This document shows, one piece after another, positions 21,550 to 22,611 of a stretch of DNA of 22,611 nt. Origin of the DNA: a virus; IMG/VR virus record IMGVR_UViG_3300029911_000151, positions 1-22,611 of that record. One strand, 5' to 3'. How positions within the stretch are numbered: position 1 is the stretch's first letter; each line of letters begins with the position of its first letter. Both the position numbers and the translations under genes were made by a program. The notes below the pieces were generated by a model, which made no database searches, was not told the DNA's origin, and worked only from the letters and a program-made list of their open reading frames with translations.

Positions 21550-22611
21550 CTAAGCTGGGAAACCGGGCCAAGCAGGTATAATGGAGTCCAAAGTAGTATC
21601 ACGGTCTGTTTCTTCAGATACTTCAATAAACCTATAGTCGCCAAAGGGATGATCTGGGACTGATTCCCATAGAGTTTGACCATTGGCCATATCCATAGAA
21701 CCTATAGATTGGGAGTAAGGATCCGGAGGAATAAGGGCTCCGTTTGTAATAATTACCTTGTGGGGTAGTCTTACTACCGAAGCTGTATGTACGTGCCCTA
21801 CGGCAAACATATCATAAGACACACCCAACGGCTTAGCGGCATTTATCTTATTTGTTTGATTTTCCAATGATTTAATGTTGATATTACTGGAAGGGAACCC
21901 TACATTGAGGACAGTATCACCGTGAGTTAAAAACAAATGAGAATTATGAATAGGTACATCTACGTATGGAGTTAGGGGTATATGGAACCTAACATTTGAC
22001 AATCCAATCGTAGCCCTATAAACTCCATAGTATATATCCATTTCATTGGAATCCCACTTTTGGTCTACGCCCCGGTCTTTGTGACGGGACTTATCTCTTC
22101 CGTGGTTACCAGTGGTACAATAGACATCAACCAATGGAAATTCCTTGCTAAATATCTTAACGGCTTTTTCTATTAGCCACATAGCCCTAGCAACCTGTTC
22201 TCTAACAGGAGCGCCCTGGCGAGGATCGTGTAGGCATCCTTGAATTATATCCCCTCCAAGCAATAAGTTTAACTTGGTTTCTTTTCGATATTGGGGCTTA
22301 TAATTAACCGTCTCTAATATAACCTTTGAAAACCTACGAGCCTCTTCAGTCTTGCCATAAGGCAGGGGACATTCTGCTCCATTTAGGTCTGAACCGAAGT
22401 GGGTGTCAGATATAAACAGAGTAACCTCCCTGGTGGTCTTTACGTTGACCTTTTTGATATTAGGAGGGGTCCATTTATAATTTGAAAACCCCTTATCGAT
22501 ATAATTACAAAGATCTTCCCCTACTACTTGTCGGAAAATAGCCTCCTCTTTGGTCTTTTTGACTGTTTTTGCGGTTGTCTTGTCCCGTTTGGACTCTATG
22601 TCTGATTCGGT
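21550..22611 (-). CDS. Calcineurin-like metallophosphoesterase, 5'-truncated by window edge
   Basis: The reading frame is open from the right edge to the TAG at 21550 (353 residues), with no ATG in the first ~170 codons, so the gene starts beyond the window. A start at TTG 22263 would delete the first catalytic motif and is therefore wrong. Motifs, numbered from the edge: SDTHFGS (68-74), LLGGDIIQG, CTTGNHGRD, LTHGD and AVGHVHTA, the complete metal-binding series of the calcineurin-like superfamily. The N-terminal ~60 residues are Lys/Thr-rich and not part of the fold. The SbcD/Mre11 nuclease branch, a nucleotide phosphodiesterase or a protein phosphatase are all possible; I cannot choose between them by eye. 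Confidence 0.88.
   Translation of the reverse strand, partial: TESDIESKRDKTTAKTVKKTKEEAIFRQVVGEDLCNYIDKGFSNYKWTPPNIKKVNVKTTREVTLFISDTHFGSDLNGAECPLPYGKTEEARRFSKVILETVNYKPQYRKETKLNLLLGGDIIQGCLHDPRQGAPVREQVARAMWLIEKAVKIFSKEFPLVDVYCTTGNHGRDKSRHKDRGVDQKWDSNEMDIYYGVYRATIGLSNVRFHIPLTPYVDVPIHNSHLFLTHGDTVLNVGFPSSNINIKSLENQTNKINAAKPLGVSYDMFAVGHVHTASVVRLPHKVIITNGALIPPDPYSQSIGSMDMANGQTLWESVPDHPFGDYRFIEVSEETDRDTTLDSIIPAWPGFPA

Overview
The window reads as part of a tailed double-stranded DNA bacteriophage genome (Caudoviricetes), probably a fairly large lytic phage that carries much of its own replication machinery. The reasons are tightly packed, overlapping genes, a block of beta-rich, Ser/Thr/Gly-rich virion-type proteins, and a long co-oriented block of phage-style replication genes. 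The DNA is moderately AT-rich by eye. Start sites mostly carry AAGGAA/AGGAG-type ribosome binding sites, and promoters look sigma70-like, so the host is a bacterium; I cannot name it. No integrase, tRNA, rRNA, CRISPR array or insertion sequence is visible.

Layout. Positions 2-4926 (plus strand) hold a virion module: a structural protein cut by the left edge, a 322-aa structural protein, a possible tail-tube-like protein, a 20-codon small ORF, a 769-aa tail-fibre-like protein and a 132-aa protein. The direction flips at 4926/4929, where the two modules converge with two bases between stop codons. From there to the right edge everything is on the minus strand, so it is transcribed right to left. 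In transcription order it contains a calcineurin-like metallophosphoesterase (cut by the right edge), a coiled-coil protein, an overlapping unknown gene, a MazG-like protein, a TMEM229/CmpB-like membrane protein split over two frames, a family C DNA polymerase (DnaE-like, 1275 aa), three small unknown genes, a gp32-like single-strand binding protein, a helical protein, a RecA/UvsX-like ATPase, a DnaG-type primase carrying an intein, a small acidic protein, a DnaB/gp41-like helicase with a broken N-terminal frame, a ClpP-like protease, a membrane-anchored protein, four small proteins and a peptide deformylase.

How it fits together. Polymerase, helicase, primase, SSB and RecA-like protein make a nearly complete replisome and recombination set. 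No sliding clamp, clamp loader or separate proofreading exonuclease is recognisable here. Four sigma70-like promoters on the minus strand (near 20140, 16210, 13682 and 5714) divide the block into transcription units.

Most notable features: (1) a 150-bp insertion behind the polymerase gene, flanked by perfect 53-bp direct repeats and carrying a TTGACA-17-TATCTT promoter; (2) a roughly 180-nt leader RNA whose ends pair through an 11-bp stem that hides the only purine-rich RBS-like stretch, with a G.U pair that works only on the transcribed strand; (3) a 360-aa LAGLIDADG intein inside the TOPRIM active site of the primase; (4) a -1 frame break in the helicase N-terminus; and (5) a second -1 break in the membrane protein. 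The two breaks are either real or single-base sequence errors.
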